Below are positions 1 through 6,657 of a stretch of 9,146 nt of DNA, in pieces. This DNA comes from Actinomycetes bacterium (lineage in GTDB: Bacteria > Actinomycetota > Acidimicrobiia > Acidimicrobiales > RAAP-2). The DNA lies in the NCBI GenBank assembly GCA_021849765.1, contig JAJZSM010000051.1, forward strand, positions 1 to 9,146. Reading direction: 5' to 3'. The notes below the pieces were generated by a model. It was given only the letters and a program-made list of their open reading frames with translations. It did not search any database and was not told the DNA's origin. The translations under genes and the position numbers were made by a program. Every line of letters starts with the position of its first letter. Positions within the stretch are counted from its first letter, which is position 1.

Positions 1-161
1 GGATCTTTTCGGTACTCCCCCGATTTCGTCACTCGACGAATCGCGACGGCGACCTGGTTCGAGTACATCGCGACGCGCGGTGTTCTCCACGAGCGGTGGG
101 TTCGGCGCCGTCGGTGACCGTACGCGGGTTTGCCGGTGAGGTGGCGTCGGCGCGTCGCCGG
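1..161. other. Left-edge segment, no assignable gene
   Basis: This segment lies downstream of the minus-strand amidase stop. Plus frame 1 is open from the window edge to a TGA at 115-117 and would give a 38-residue tail (GSFRYSPDF...HERWVRRR) with mostly G/C third positions, so it could be the 3' end of a convergent gene. Frame 2 is open over a similar distance, so the sequence does not decide. I do not recognise either peptide. The only other structure is an imperfect hairpin at 21-43. Confidence 0.3.
21..43 (-). terminator. Weak hairpin, possible terminator of the rhodanese-amidase operon
   Basis: The sequence cgatttcgtc-actc-gacgaatcg can fold into a stem of about 9 bp with one bulged base and a 4-nt loop. 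It lies about 120 nt downstream of the amidase stop on the minus strand. No U-run follows in that direction (gggggagtaccgaaaag), so it would be an atypical terminator. It could also serve a plus-strand gene ending near 115, or be incidental. Confidence 0.25.
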
Positions 162-1583
162 TCAGTCGAGGCCGAGGGTCTCGGTGAGCGTCGGGTAGCC
201 CGGGGCGCTGCGCGTCCAGGGGTGGGCCGACTCAACGAGGCCCGCGAGGTCGAGCAGGCGCCGGTCGTGGTAGCGCGGGGCGGTGACCTGGAGTCCGAAG
301 GGGAGTCCGGTCTCGACGTGGCCCATCGGCACCGAGAGGGCTGGCAGGCCCGTGATGTTCTGGATGACCGTCGCCAGGTTCTCCGGGGCGAGCCCGTGCA
401 CGCTGCCGTCCTGCGTCGAGCCGTCGGCGGGCCAGCCGCTACTCGTGACGACCGGGGTGAGGAGGAGCCCGGTCGCACCGAGCAGTTCGTCCATGACGCG
501 GGTATAAGTAAAGCGACGGCGCCGCGCCGCGAGGTACTGCTCGGTCGTGACCGACAGCCCCGTCGTGAAGAACTCCCGGGTCGCCACGTGCAAACGCTCC
601 CAGTTCGCCTCGACGAGCTCCCGTCCGAGGCGGTGCACGTGCTCGGCCGCGCAGGTCACGTACCAGTCGAGGTCGGGGTCGCCGTCGGTAAAGAAGTCCT
701 CGGGGTCCAGCCAGGTGACCGGGGCGTGCAGCAGGTCGCCCAGTGCCGCGACGGCGTTACCGAGCGCCCGCTCCACGTCGGGCGGCAGCGGCCCCCACGG
801 CGAGGTGCGGGGCGCGGCGAGGATCGTCACCGGCTCGTCGCGCCAGCGCGCGAGCGAGTCGTTGGCTGACGCGGGTAGCGCCGTCGGGTCCCCGGGGACC
901 GGACCGGCCATGACGCGATATAAGAGGTGAAGGTCATCGCTCGCGGTCGCGAAGGGCCCGTCAGTCGAGTAGTCGATCCAGTCGGGCTCGGGGTAGCGCC
1001 CGACGGCGCCGTTGGTGGGCTTGAGCCCCACGAGCCCGCAGAGGGCCGCGGGAATGCGGATCGAGCCCCCGCCGTCGGTCGCGGTCGCGATGGCGACGAG
1101 GCCGGCCGCGAGCGCGGCCGCCGAGCCGCCGCTCGAGCCGCCCGTCGAGAGCGCGGGATTCCACGGGTTGCGGGTGACCCCCGTGAGGTCGTTCGCGGTG
1201 TAACCCTCGATCGCGAACTCGGGCAGGGTCGACTTGCCGAGGGCGATTGCCCCGGCGTCGAGCAGGCGCTGGGGCGTGACGGCGCTGGCGGTTGCGGCTG
1301 GGGCGTGTTCGAGGAGCCGCGATCCCTGGCGCGTCGGGTGTCCGGCCCAGTCCTCGAGGTCCTTTACCAGCAGGGGCGCGCCGAGCAGCACCCCGTCGCG
1401 CCGCTCGCTCGCGTCGAGCGCTGCGGCGGTGGCGAGGGCCTCGTCAAAGGCCGCCTCGGCGAGCACGTTGAGGGTGGGGTTCACGGCCTCGAGGCGCTCG
1501 ATGGATGCACCAACGACCTCACTCGCGGACCGCTCGCCGCGCCGAACAGCTTCGGTGATCCTCGTGATCGGTCCGGGTCGCAT
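162..1583 (-). CDS. Amidase signature (AS) family hydrolase
   Basis: This 473-residue cytoplasmic enzyme belongs to the amidase-signature family, whose members hydrolyse carboxamide C-N bonds; GatA and fatty-acid amide hydrolase are relatives. The Ser-cisSer-Lys triad is visible: Lys74 in LLVKDLE, cis-Ser150 in the Gly/Ser loop GGSSGGS (148-154), and nucleophile Ser174 in [11 protein letters not shown]. The spacings (76 and 24 residues) fit the family. [15 protein letters not shown] (184-198) is the usual downstream signature. No signal peptide or membrane segment is seen, and the length is normal. The ATG at 1583 shares its A with the TGA of the upstream rhodanese gene (TGATG), and the Shine-Dalgarno is weak, so translation is probably coupled. 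GatA itself is unlikely because no gatB or gatC is adjacent. The substrate cannot be read from sequence; amides, nitrile-derived amides or aryl amides are all possible. Confidence 0.93.
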   Translation of the reverse strand: MRPGPITRITEAVRRGERSASEVVGASIERLEAVNPTLNVLAEAAFDEALATAAALDASERRDGVLLGAPLLVKDLEDWAGHPTRQGSRLLEHAPAATASAVTPQRLLDAGAIALGKSTLPEFAIEGYTANDLTGVTRNPWNPALSTGGSSGGSAAALAAGLVAIATATDGGGSIRIPAALCGLVGLKPTNGAVGRYPEPDWIDYSTDGPFATASDDLHLLYRVMAGPVPGDPTALPASANDSLARWRDEPVTILAAPRTSPWGPLPPDVERALGNAVAALGDLLHAPVTWLDPEDFFTDGDPDLDWYVTCAAEHVHRLGRELVEANWERLHVATREFFTTGLSVTTEQYLAARRRRFTYTRVMDELLGATGLLLTPVVTSSGWPADGSTQDGSVHGLAPENLATVIQNITGLPALSVPMGHVETGLPFGLQVTAPRYHDRRLLDLAGLVESAHPWTRSAPGYPTLTETLGLD

Positions 1584-1912
1584 CAGCCGACCGTCGGACT
1601 GCCGTTATCGGCGACGAGGGGCTGAGCGTCGAAGGTCCAGGCGAGGAGGCCTTCGTCGAGGTTGACCGCGTCGAGTCCGGCTCCGACGAGGAACCGGGTC
1701 GCCACCAGCGAACGCGATCCCGAGCGATAGACACAGATCAGTGGCGTTTCGGGTAACGAATCGACTCGCTCGGGCAGTTCCCCGAGTGGCACGTGGATCG
1801 AACCTTCGACGTGGCCGAGGCGCCACTCGTCGAGCTCGCGCACGTCGATCACCGTCGCGCCAGAGGAAATTCGTTCGACCGCCTCGGCGACCGTCACGGA
1901 AACGACGTCCAT
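1583..1912 (-). CDS. Single-domain rhodanese-like protein, catalytic Cys replaced by Tyr
   Basis: This 109-residue protein is a single rhodanese/Cdc25-fold domain of usual length. Recognition points are ATVIDVRELDEWRLGHVEGSIHVPL (19-43, covering the DVR motif and the GHxxGSIxxPL motif) and the active-site-like loop YRSGSRS (62-68), followed by a helix (LVATRFLVGAG) and NLDEGLLAW. Active rhodaneses carry C-R-S-G-x-R-S, with Cys taking up the persulfide. Here Tyr62 (TAT) is in that position and the only Cys (60) lies two residues earlier inside the beta strand. Classical sulfurtransferase activity is therefore doubtful, and a binding or regulatory role is possible. It is the first gene of a two-gene operon with the amidase. 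The ATG at 1912 is chosen for the purine-rich AGGAAGGGAGGGG just upstream. The fold call is firm; the function is open. Confidence 0.88.
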   Translation of the reverse strand: MDVVSVTVAEAVERISSGATVIDVRELDEWRLGHVEGSIHVPLGELPERVDSLPETPLICVYRSGSRSLVATRFLVGAGLDAVNLDEGLLAWTFDAQPLVADNGSPTVG

Positions 1913-1954
1913 GACCCCTCCCTTCCTGTGGACATGGAATCTACCCGTACGGGT
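1913..1954 (-). promoter_or_regulatory. Ribosome binding site, candidate -10 and 12-bp palindrome for the rhodanese-amidase operon
   Basis: Read on the minus strand, AGGAAGGGAGGGGTC lies directly before the ATG at 1912 and is a strong Shine-Dalgarno. Further upstream TAGATT (1944-1939) resembles a -10 hexamer and would place transcription start about 20 nt before the ATG. The perfect palindrome ACCCGTACGGGT (1943-1954) abuts and overlaps this hexamer, where a repressor operator would sit. I see no good -35 at the matching distance. The ribosome binding site is well supported; the promoter and operator are inference. Confidence 0.45.
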
Positions 1955-2744
1955 CGCTCGCGCCCGTCACGCTGACGGTCATAGGGCAATGACGAGTCGA
2001 TGCGATAGTGGGTGGCGCGATGAGTCGCGGCGTCGAGACGGCGGCCGACGCACTGGAGAACCGACTCGGCGGCTGGTTGTCATGGGCCGACCCAACTGGC
2101 GTCACGTCGCCACGAGCGGCTGTTTCGCGACACCGTGACGGCGACGCGCCAGCGCTTGCCGCCACGACCGCCCACGAAGAAAGGGTGGATAGGTGGGGGT
2201 CCTCTGGCAACGTCGACGATTTCGTGTTGCGCCGTCCGAACCGATCGTCGAGCATCAGTGGCTTCGGGCCTGCCCCTGTCGGTGTTTGTGTCGCTGTCCT
2301 GGTGAGGAGGCCGTCATGGCGATTCTTGACTTGTCCGTGTAGCGACATGGTCACGACTCGATTCGGCGCGGGCTTGGAGCGAGCGATTTCGATCGGTCGA
2401 TTAGTTGGGCCAGCGCAGTCGGACCCCCGTATGAACCGTGCTCGCACTGAAGGTCCGCAACGCTCGTGCGGTGATCGCCGCGACGATCGACGTATGGATG
2501 CACCAACGCCATCGCCTCGTCGTCGAAGGCGAACACCCGGTTCACCGCTCGGCGGGCGTTCGGCTCTCGCCGCATCGGCGTCTATCCCTCGCGAGACGAA
2601 CGCTCAGCGGTGAGACCCCACCTGCCCACAAGTACGTCGCGAGGTCTCAAATCTTCGCCGCAACGTTGTTTACGGTTACGTGACGATTGACCCGTCGGTC
2701 TCGGACCGGTTGGCGAGGAGTCCAGCGTCGAGCAAGAAGAACCA
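1955..2744. other. Intergenic stretch without a convincing gene, possibly decayed coding DNA
   Basis: Several open frames overlap here on both strands and none wins. A plus-strand frame (2008-2613, internal ATG at 2020) starts with protein-like sequence (MSRGVETAADALENRLGGW) but soon becomes Arg/Ser-rich and irregular. A minus-strand frame (2351-2575) contains the more protein-like FAFDDEAMALVHPYVD. A plus-strand frame from a GTG near 2438 also has G/C-rich third positions over about 60 codons. I recognise no family in any of them. Short patches of codon-like bias that change frame and strand would fit eroded genes, but plain noncoding GC-rich DNA is equally possible. No tRNA, insertion sequence ends or CRISPR repeats were seen. 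Confidence 0.4.
2305..2342 (+). other. Eight-codon mini-ORF behind a consensus ribosome binding site
   Basis: GGTGAGGAGG (2301-2310) is a near-perfect Shine-Dalgarno. Five bases later an ATG (2316) opens a frame that reads MAILDLSV and stops at TAG (2340-2342). Site and spacing are as good as those of any gene in the window, yet the product is 8 residues. It could be a leader peptide, the surviving start of a gene that has acquired a stop, or chance. The frame after the stop gives no recognisable protein before another stop. No downstream gene lies close enough for a clear attenuation arrangement. Confidence 0.25.
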
Positions 2745-2758
2745 TATGATCAGGTATT

Positions 2759-2788
2759 GTGCGAGGGCTGTGCGAGGGCTGTGCGAGG
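2759..2788. repeat. 11-bp tandem direct repeat, 2.7 copies
   Basis: The unit gtgcgagggct is repeated exactly at 2759-2769 and 2770-2780, followed by an 8-base partial copy (gtgcgagg, 2781-2788). The 11-bp period is close to one helical turn, so the copies would present the same DNA face, as iterated protein-binding sites do. It lies about 210 bp upstream of the surface-protein start. A role as an activator or repressor site is inference; replication slippage is the simple alternative. Confidence 0.6.
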
Positions 2789-2854
2789 TGCGATTCCATG
2801 GCGTACCGGAGCCGTGTGGCGCGAGCGTGTTCGCCTCACCACCATCGCCTTCTC

Positions 2855-2860
2855 TATACT
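2855..2860 (+). promoter_or_regulatory. Candidate -10 element (TATACT) upstream of the IPT surface protein
   Basis: TATACT is a good match to the bacterial -10 hexamer in an otherwise GC-rich stretch. If used, it would give a leader of about 130 nt before the ATG at 2996. No recognisable -35 lies 16-18 bp upstream, so the assignment is weak. TATGAT at 2745-2750 is another -10-like hexamer, further upstream and also without a -35. Confidence 0.2.
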
Positions 2861-2934
2861 CGTTGGCGAGATCGTTCCGTCACGGGACTTGGGTCTCGTG
2901 CAGTGACGAATGTGCAGCAAAGAAGTCTCAGTGA

Positions 2935-2989
2935 TTGCTGGGCCAATAACCGGGGTGCTATGGAAATACACGCCGCGAATCAGAAAGGA
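2935..2989 (+). promoter_or_regulatory. Proximal promoter candidate and ribosome binding site of the IPT surface protein
   Basis: TTGCTG (2935-2940) and TATGGA (2959-2964) are separated by 18 bp, and a TGC triplet just before TATGGA resembles an extended -10. Transcription would start near 2971, giving a short leader of about 25 nt. The -10 lacks the usual final T, so the promoter is tentative. GAAAGGA (2983-2989), six bases before the ATG at 2996, is a clear Shine-Dalgarno. It decides the start over the in-frame ATG at 2960, which has no such site. Confidence 0.4.
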
Positions 2990-2995
2990 TTCTTA

Positions 2996-5900
2996 ATGAA
3001 TACTTTGCGACGGATTACCCGCCATGCGGCGAAGGCAGTTGCTGCCGGGACCGTACTGGCGGCAGCCGCGCTACCACTCGTCGGGGTCATGGGAGCGGGA
3101 GCTGTCGTCACGCCGCCGTCAGTTAGCTACCTCTCTGCGAACTCGACGGGCGGACCAAGTGTCCCGGCGACGTTCGGCGCGGGATTCAGTGGCGCTGGCA
3201 CGGTGTACCTGAGCACGGCCGACGGGACCACGTTGTACGGTGCGAGCGTTGCCACGTTTGCCGCGACGGCAGTTGGCGCAACGGCCCCCAACGCAACGGT
3301 GACCTTCACTGGCGGCGCAGTCACCTCAAGTGGCAGTGTTGCGACGAGCGTCGCGCTGAACATCGCGACCACGTCGTCGACTCCGACGGGGTACTACAAC
3401 CTGGCAGTGACTGATACGTCGGGCACTATCACCATCTCGGACGCCTTCTACGTGGCCGCGGCCCCGACGATCACGTCGATGACTCCCACCACAGTGGTCT
3501 CGGGCCAAACTGGTGTTGCCGCGAGCATCTCGGGTAGCGGCTTTGAGAGTGGCGCTACGGTGACATTAAAGAGCGCGAGTGGTGCTGCTCTTGGTGGCAC
3601 CTGGGCCTACGCGAGCCCCACGTCACTGACTGGTACGGTCAGCGCGAGCGGTGCTGCGAGCGGGCTCTACACGCTGACCGTAACAAACCCTGACGGCGGT
3701 ACGGCCTCGTCGACGACCGTCGGCGTGACTGTGACCGGTCCGACGATCACGTCCTTCAGCCCGTCCGCCATTGCGATCCCGCAGGGTTCTACGGCTGCCG
3801 CGACGACGACGACCGTGACGGTCAACGGTACCGGATTCGAAAACGGTGCGTACGCGACGTTCGGAGGAACGACACTGACCGGTGTCGGTTACGGACCGAC
3901 GACTTTCGTCAGTGCGACGCAGGTGACGTTCACCGTAACGGTACAAAACAGTTCCACTACGACGGCCTCCGGCGGCTTGAAGATTCAAGTGACCAACCCC
4001 GACGGAAGTTCGGCCGTGACGGCCGCAGGCGCCCTGGGCATTGGTACGAGCTCGTCGACCGTGACGCCAACGGTGACCGCGGTCACTCCAGCGCTGACGC
4101 TGGCGGTCGGTGGGAGCGCGCAGCTCACCATCACCGGTACGGGTTTTGGACTTCCGAGTGCGACGCTTCCCAACGGCACGGTGACATTCCTCGCGAATGA
4201 TGGTCTTACCGATGGTTCGGTAGTTTGCACCAGTGGGTCTGTTGTCTCGGACACGCAGATCTCCTGTCTCGTCAACGTAAACAGTGGTGCCATTTCGGGC
4301 GCCCACGCCGTGACGGTCACGGTGGGTGGCAACACCTCGACGGCCCTCGCGAACGCGCTGACGGTTGCTGGTCCGACGATCACGGCGGTCTCCCCGGCGA
4401 CAGTGCCGGCCGGCTACACGGGCACGTACACGCTGACCGGTACGGGCTTCTCGACCACGGCAACGAACTTCCCGACAACCGTGACGGCTGCAGCTAACCA
4501 GACGGGGCTGGCCGAGGCGGCAACTCTTGGGACGGCATCAACGTACTCGCTGACTGGTGACTCAATCACCGGTACTGGCGTGGCTGCGTCGACGACCGTT
4601 ACCAACACCGCCTCGAGCACCTCATTGACCCTGAGTAATCCCACCACTGCTTGGCTAAGTGGCACCAACAACGTTACGATCAGTGGTTCGAACTCAGGAA
4701 ATGTGACCACGGACGCTACTGCTGCGTTGTCGGCCACATTGACCGTAACGAGTGCGGCCGGAATCGACAAGGGTATGACGGTCACGGGTGGCAATCTCAA
4801 CGCTGGTGCTACCTACACCGTCGTCAGCGTGAGCGGAACGACGGTGACGTTGGCCGCAAGCAGTTCGGTTACCCAGACGGCAGGCGGAAGTAACGCAACG
4901 GTGGACTTCACGGAGACGGTGACGGCGACGCAGGCTGCTTCAGCCGTTGTGACGGTTGCGACCACCGGCATCGCCGCAGGCGCAGCCGTGACACCGATTA
5001 CGAACGTGATTGGCTCCAGTGTCACGGTGTCCTCAATTGGGACCGGTACCGTAACGCTTAGTGCCCCGACGTTGGCGCCAGTTGCTCAGAACGTCACCTT
5101 CACCAACCCGGTGAACTCGAGTGGCTACACCGCAACGGTTGCGGACTATGTCGCATCGACGTCCACACTTGGTGCCCCGTCGAGCACAACCGCTACGGTG
5201 ACGAGCGCAACCTCGATGACCGTCCAGGGAGTGGCATTGGGTGGCGTGGCCGGTGACATGTACGTGATCACGGTGAACTTCGCAACCGGTACGGTTAACG
5301 TCGCGGTTCCCGAGGTCGTCGCGCCAAACATCACGGGTGTCTCGTACGCCTCGTCGTCACTGACGGGCGTTGGTCAGGGCGCCTCGAACCAGACGGTCTA
5401 CGTCGCGGGTTCGGGCTTCCTGTCGGGCGCGACGGTGTCGTTCCCGAGCACGAGTGGTCTGTCGGCGACGGTGACGTCGGTGACGCCGAGCCTCATCACC
5501 CTGTCGGTCTCGGCGACGAGTGCCGCAGTGTCAGCGCCGGTAACGGTGACCAACACGACGGGCGGCTCTGTTACTAGCGCCATGAACGTCGTTGTTGACG
5601 CAGCGCCGACGCTCTCCGCGACGGCGGCTTCGCCGGCGTCGGTCATCGCTGGTGCTACGGCTGCCACGATTACCCTGACCGGTACGGGCTTCGTGAAGGG
5701 CGCGACGATCACGTCGAGCTCACCGCTGCTCACCATCGGTGCGGTCACCTTCGTCAACGCGACGACGATGACCTTCACGGCGGCTGGCCCGGCGATCAAT
5801 GGCACGGTGAACGTCGGCCTCACGCTGACACTCACCAACCCTGATGGTGGTGTGGCGACGACGGGCTTCTCGATCAACCCGCAGCCGACGGTTACTGGTA

Positions 5901-6430
5901 CGTACTACGTCCCGACGTTCAGCACGAACTACGAGGTCTCCGTGACCGGTACGGGCTTCGAGAGCGGCATGACCGCTACGAGCTCGAACTCGGCCTTCTC
6001 GGTCCTCGTGGCGGGCGTGAACTCGACCGGTACGGTTGTTACCCTGCTCGTGACGACCACGTCGGCAGCGACCACGGGTACCAGCAGCAACATCACGCTG
6101 ACCAACCTCGACGGCAGCACGGTGACCTTCGCGCTTAACGGCGGGACCGCGCCGGTGCCGCCCAAGCCGGTGGTCTTCAAGGTGTTCCGTGTCTTTGGTG
6201 TCGCGATGGTCGGTAAGACCGTCACCATCAAGATCTCCGGCTCCGGCTTCTACGCCCAGCCGAAGATCACGAGCAACGTCGCTGGTGTCAAGGCGGTCGT
6301 CTCGGGTGACACGGGTACTGTGTTGACGGTCCGTGTGGCGGTTGCGGCGAACTCGCCGCGTGGCGTCCACACCTTCACGGTGCGTCTTGCCAACGGCAAG
6401 GCTGCCACGGTGAACTACAACACGAAGTAA
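2996..6430 (+). CDS. Exported multi-domain IPT/TIG repeat surface protein
   Basis: This 1144-residue protein opens with a Sec signal peptide (MNTLRRITRH, then a hydrophobic core, likely cleavage after AGA at 34-36). The rest is a string of about nine IPT/TIG-like beta-sandwich modules, marked by GxGF turns at 61, 180, 278, 381, 482, 805, 896, 985 and 1082, PTIT.fsP-type starts and TVTNPDGG-type ends. Module spacing is 89-119 residues except for a 323-residue gap after the fifth GTGF, where residues of about 497-710 form an inserted Thr/Ser-rich block. The only cysteines (411, 424) sit together in module 4 and could form a disulfide. Residues 37-1053 contain no Arg and four Lys; the final module (about 1058-1144) carries 12 Lys/Arg and one Asp. 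There is no LPXTG motif or C-terminal membrane helix, so anchoring may be electrostatic. The longer open frame from 2759 lacks a signal sequence and is rejected. A structural, adhesive or S-layer-like role is inferred; the ligand is unknown. Confidence 0.92.
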   Translation: MNTLRRITRHAAKAVAAGTVLAAAALPLVGVMGAGAVVTPPSVSYLSANSTGGPSVPATFGAGFSGAGTVYLSTADGTTLYGASVATFAATAVGATAPNATVTFTGGAVTSSGSVATSVALNIATTSSTPTGYYNLAVTDTSGTITISDAFYVAAAPTITSMTPTTVVSGQTGVAASISGSGFESGATVTLKSASGAALGGTWAYASPTSLTGTVSASGAASGLYTLTVTNPDGGTASSTTVGVTVTGPTITSFSPSAIAIPQGSTAAATTTTVTVNGTGFENGAYATFGGTTLTGVGYGPTTFVSATQVTFTVTVQNSSTTTASGGLKIQVTNPDGSSAVTAAGALGIGTSSSTVTPTVTAVTPALTLAVGGSAQLTITGTGFGLPSATLPNGTVTFLANDGLTDGSVVCTSGSVVSDTQISCLVNVNSGAISGAHAVTVTVGGNTSTALANALTVAGPTITAVSPATVPAGYTGTYTLTGTGFSTTATNFPTTVTAAANQTGLAEAATLGTASTYSLTGDSITGTGVAASTTVTNTASSTSLTLSNPTTAWLSGTNNVTISGSNSGNVTTDATAALSATLTVTSAAGIDKGMTVTGGNLNAGATYTVVSVSGTTVTLAASSSVTQTAGGSNATVDFTETVTATQAASAVVTVATTGIAAGAAVTPITNVIGSSVTVSSIGTGTVTLSAPTLAPVAQNVTFTNPVNSSGYTATVADYVASTSTLGAPSSTTATVTSATSMTVQGVALGGVAGDMYVITVNFATGTVNVAVPEVVAPNITGVSYASSSLTGVGQGASNQTVYVAGSGFLSGATVSFPSTSGLSATVTSVTPSLITLSVSATSAAVSAPVTVTNTTGGSVTSAMNVVVDAAPTLSATAASPASVIAGATAATITLTGTGFVKGATITSSSPLLTIGAVTFVNATTMTFTAAGPAINGTVNVGLTLTLTNPDGGVATTGFSINPQPTVTGTYYVPTFSTNYEVSVTGTGFESGMTATSSNSAFSVLVAGVNSTGTVVTLLVTTTSAATTGTSSNITLTNLDGSTVTFALNGGTAPVPPKPVVFKVFRVFGVAMVGKTVTIKISGSGFYAQPKITSNVAGVKAVVSGDTGTVLTVRVAVAANSPRGVHTFTVRLANGKAATVNYNTK
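4484..5125 (+). repeat. Inserted beta-repeat block inside IPT module 5
   Basis: Residues of about 497-710 of the surface protein do not follow the IPT pattern. They hold three diverged copies of about 60 residues each with the scheme GxxVTGxxIxAGxxVxxVxGTTVTLS...VTF: copy 1 around SITGTGVAASTTV...SLTLS (523-547), copy 2 GMTVTGGNLNAGATYTVV...TTVTLAA (593-621), and copy 3 GIAAGAAVTPITNVIGSSV...GTVTLSAP (658-691). This motif style is familiar from long 'beta strand repeat' surface and phage proteins. Module 5 appears to resume around 711-776, so the block is nested within a domain. Boundaries are approximate. Confidence 0.6.
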
Positions 6431-6446
6431 CCCAGCAGTCCTAGTT

Positions 6447-6480
6447 CGCGAGGCCCCCTCCTTCGGGAGGGGGCCTCGCG
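6447..6480 (+). terminator. Perfect 15-bp hairpin with UUCG tetraloop
   Basis: cgcgaggccccctcc and its exact complement ggagggggcctcgcg flank a TTCG loop closed by C-G, the very stable C(UUCG)G tetraloop. The hairpin begins 16 nt after the surface-protein stop. No T-run follows on either strand, so it is a U-less hairpin terminator or an mRNA 3' stabiliser. Its symmetry and its position between convergent genes would let it act on both transcripts. Confidence 0.85.
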
Positions 6481-6657
6481 CTGTCCGGGGACGAGTTGAC
6501 GCAGTTTCGTGCTGGCCGCGATCGGCGTTGTCGGCAGTGCTCCCAGTCGGAGTCTGTGACGCAACGTGACGGCGCAAGGTGAGGCCGGTGGCCGCGTGTA
6601 ACGCGGCCCAGAGGGTTTGCTGCGTGAACGGGTTGTACCGGTGAGAGCGGTTGGCGA
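6481..6657. other. Convergent intergenic spacer with a second small hairpin
   Basis: This is the gap between the UUCG hairpin and the minus-strand S51-like gene. It holds a perfect 7-bp inverted repeat, ggccgcg-tgtaa-cgcggcc (6590-6608), about 50 nt beyond that gene's stop on the minus strand. This could help end its transcript, although no U-run follows. I see no gene in the spacer. Confidence 0.4.

Noticed and set aside
96..869. Long plus-strand open frame opposite the amidase
   Set aside because: It is antisense to a clear amidase with its full catalytic signature; the translation is Arg/Gly/Val-rich with no family features, as expected of a GC-rich shadow frame.
1501..2508. 15-bp exact match atggatgcaccaacg at 1501-1515 and 2494-2508
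   Set aside because: It is isolated, without extended similarity on either side, and read in unrelated contexts; a chance match is the simplest explanation.
2008..2613. 201-residue plus-strand open frame in the gene-poor region
   Set aside because: Only its first ~20 codons look coding; it then becomes Arg/Ser-rich, has no good ribosome binding site, and overlaps equally plausible frames. Kept as part of the intergenic description only.
2759..2995. Upstream extension of the IPT protein (79 extra residues from 2759)
   Set aside because: The extension begins inside a tandem repeat, has no ribosome binding site, and would bury the signal peptide; GAAAGGA before the ATG at 2996 fits that start.
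3460..6430. Recurring short motifs considered as a possible CRISPR-like array
   Set aside because: The repeats are in frame, vary in sequence, and encode the GxGF and PTIT motifs of IPT modules; spacing follows protein domains.
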